In this document: one piece after another, positions 62,391 to 64,000 of the stretch
Layout of the letters: every line of letters starts with the position of its first letter
Numbering within the stretch: the first letter of the stretch is position 1
Assembly: GCA_008638375.1 (NCBI GenBank)
Contig: CM018050.1
Coordinates: 32,398,220 to 32,462,219 of the forward strand
DNA length: 64,000 nucleotides
Direction: 5' to 3'
Origin: Nyssa sinensis
Taxonomy: Eukaryota; Streptophyta; Magnoliopsida; Cornales; Nyssaceae
Notes under the pieces: generated by a model
Database searches by the model: none
Told to the model about the DNA's origin: nothing
Seen by the model: the letters and a program-made list of their open reading frames with translations, nothing else
Position numbers and translations under genes: made by a program

Positions 62391-63260
62391 AAAATTTACA
62401 CTAGAGGATTTGTGGCATACCAACTATTAACATTCATCAACAATCATAGCATGCAATTATCACTCCATAATCCACATGCATCATTAACTTCTATTTTTTG
62501 GTAAACATAAATGAGCTTCTGCACCAAACCCCACCCCCACCCCCACTCCCCAAAACACACCCCCACCAAAAAAAGTTCCCAACTACCCCAGCCAAAATAA
62601 ATAAACTCTATAGCATTTTCTTTCAAACTCTGTCGTAAGCTTTCTTTCAAGACCATATAGATATTCATTCCTTTCTCTATTTCAATATATTTTTGGGAAA
62701 AATACTAAAAAATCCTTAAAATAAAGTTTTTAATCCAAAAGGTCCATGATAAATTTTTTATATCTAAGAGATCCAAAAAAGAAACTTTTAATAAAAAAAG
62801 TCAAATTGTTAACTTCCATCTTAACAACGTTAAAAACTGACTGGTTAAACAACTTAGACTAAAATAGCCTTCAAGATAAATTTTAAGAAAATATATAATA
62901 TATATATAATATATATATATATATATTTTAAGCCTTTTAGACTAAATAAAAAATATTAATTTTTTTTTTTTAGATTGAAGAATTTATTTTATGAACTATT
63001 TAATATTTTTTAAAATGTATCTTGAAGGTTATTTGAGTCTAATCAGTAATATTTTTTAACGATGTTAAAATGCAAGTTGAAAATTGGACTTATTTGTATT
63101 GAAAGTTTCTTTTTTGGATCTTTTAGATACAAAAAAATTATCATATACTTTTTAAATTGAAAATTTTATTTTAAGGACTTTTTAGTATTTTTTCCTATAT
63201 ATTTTATCACAATAAACATTTAATTACACTAGAAAATGTAGCATACCAACTACTAACAGT
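62391..63260. repeat. Direct repeat flanking a MITE-containing segment
   Basis: About 40 bp containing TTACACTAGA ... GCATACCAACTA(T/C)TAACA occur at 62391-62432 and again at 63221-63260. The intervening 790 bp hold the MITE at 62694-63198. Confidence 0.75.
62694..63198. mobile_element. Mutator-like MITE, 505 bp, near-palindromic
   Basis: The left arm GGGAAAAATACTAAAAAATC and the right arm in reverse complement GGAAAAAATACTAAAAAGTC are inverted copies that extend for over 100 bases (both contain GATCCAAAAAAGAAAC). The centre is AT-rich with (AT)n. The 9-bp flank ATATATTTT occurs on both sides (62685-62693 and 63199-63207), although that sequence is simple. Confidence 0.72.
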
Positions 63261-64000
63261 AGGATTTCTAGGGAATAAATTAGGAAATTCTATTTTTTGC
63301 AAATAAAATATGAAATTACTATTTCAGATTTTAGTAGTTTCTGTTTTTTAGCCTAGAGATTTGCTGATCTGATCTGATTTGATTTGCTGGTTTGGTGGCC
63401 TTCCTCTCCTATTTATCTCGTAATCGTTTCTCTTGAAATTCAATAAGAATTATTATTATTCTTCTCAAAAAAACCTTCATGGTATCAGAGCCTCGTGCTC
63501 TTTTTCTATTTTGTTCTTTTTTCTGATAATGTCGTATAAGTCGGCGATGACCGGCGCCCAAGGAAATCCTACCGTCTCTTCCAGCACTTCCGAAACCATT
63601 CTGCCCAATCCCAGCTATTCCTCCCACGCCCTGTATCTGCCGATTACTATTCCCAGAATTCAGCCCTTTATCTCACGGTTACAAAACTCAATGGGCACAA
63701 CTATCTCGAGTGGGCTTCAGTCCGTAAAATTGGCGATCGATGGCAAAAGCAAAATGGGGCATTTGACTTGGCGAAATATCGAAACCTACTGCTGGTGATC
63801 CTAATCTAAAAAAATGGCAGTCTGAAAATTCTCTTGTTATTGCTTGTCTCGTCAATTCCATGGAACCTGCCATTGGAAAACCTCACCTATTTCTTCCCAC
63901 TGCTAAAGATGTCTGGGAGGCCGTTCAAGATCTTTATTCAGACCTGGAGAATTCTTCTCCAATTTTTGAGTTGAAAACTCAACTCCTAGAAATCCAAGCA
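63260..64000 (+). mobile_element. Ty1/copia element, 5' part (runs off the window)
   Basis: The PBS TGGTATCAGAGCC starts at 63480 after an LTR-like stretch that begins near 63260 with AGTAGGATTTCTAGGG and ends ACCTTCA. The element continues past 64000, so its right LTR and TSD cannot be tested. It lies upstream of M16 exon a, within what must be an intron of that gene. Confidence 0.82.
63528..64000 (+). pseudogene. copia Gag, partial and frameshifted
   Basis: It begins MSYKSAMTGAQGNPTVSSST, with a frame change near 63650-63720 around a GHNYLEWA-like block and another after GKSKMGHLT. It then reads KKWQSENSLVIACLVNSMEP and TAKDVWEAVQDLYSDLENSS, the Gag (UBN2-like) signature of copia elements. 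Confidence 0.85.

Overview
The window is nuclear DNA from a flowering plant, most likely a eudicot with a repeat-rich genome. The evidence is GT-AG introns, AT-rich intergenic DNA with many microsatellites, Ty1/copia elements primed by the initiator-tRNA-Met site TGGTATCAGAGC, plant L1 and RTE LINEs, and small terminal-inverted-repeat transposons. I cannot name the species.

Three host genes are supported. (1) A small plus-strand gene of three exons (8987-10559) encodes a serine-rich, basic protein of about 195 residues. (2) A short plus-strand gene (14635-14889) encodes about 84 residues with a histidine run, and its 5' end has been duplicated in frame. (3) A very large minus-strand gene (15649-61180, continuing past the right edge) encodes an insulin-degrading-enzyme-like M16 metalloprotease, closest to the plant peroxisomal type. 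I placed 16 exons, about 667 codons. They cover roughly the C-terminal two thirds; the zinc-site exons lie outside the window. All junctions agree in phase except inside one exon (27923-28125). That exon carries one extra base and an immediate stop, so the copy is either broken or contains a sequence error.

Most of the rest is layered mobile DNA, much of it in the introns of gene 3. Left flank (1-8260): LTR-like remnants, one possible 2.9-kb solo LTR, and a Mutator-like MITE. Intron 19358-27624: tRNA-derived SINE copies and a complete but dead copia element (21376-26504, TSD CATTC). Intron 28126-37871: a gypsy-like LTR fragment split by a truncated LINE, itself split by a complete copia element (29866-35564, TSD GAAAT), which in turn carries a hAT-type MITE. 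Intron 37977-43744: RTE, copia and LINE pieces plus a second hAT MITE. Intron 44647-49299: copia remnants. Intron 50080-60877: a long minus-strand LINE cut by a deleted copia element and by two more hAT MITEs, followed by a different ACACG-rich hAT MITE. The right edge has another Mutator-like MITE and the start of a plus-strand copia element.

I found no tRNA or rRNA gene, no CRISPR array and no obviously new multi-gene system. The observations most worth checking are the frameshift in the protease, a four-copy hAT MITE family with 8-bp target duplications, the in-frame 5' duplication of the small gene, and the order of nested insertions.
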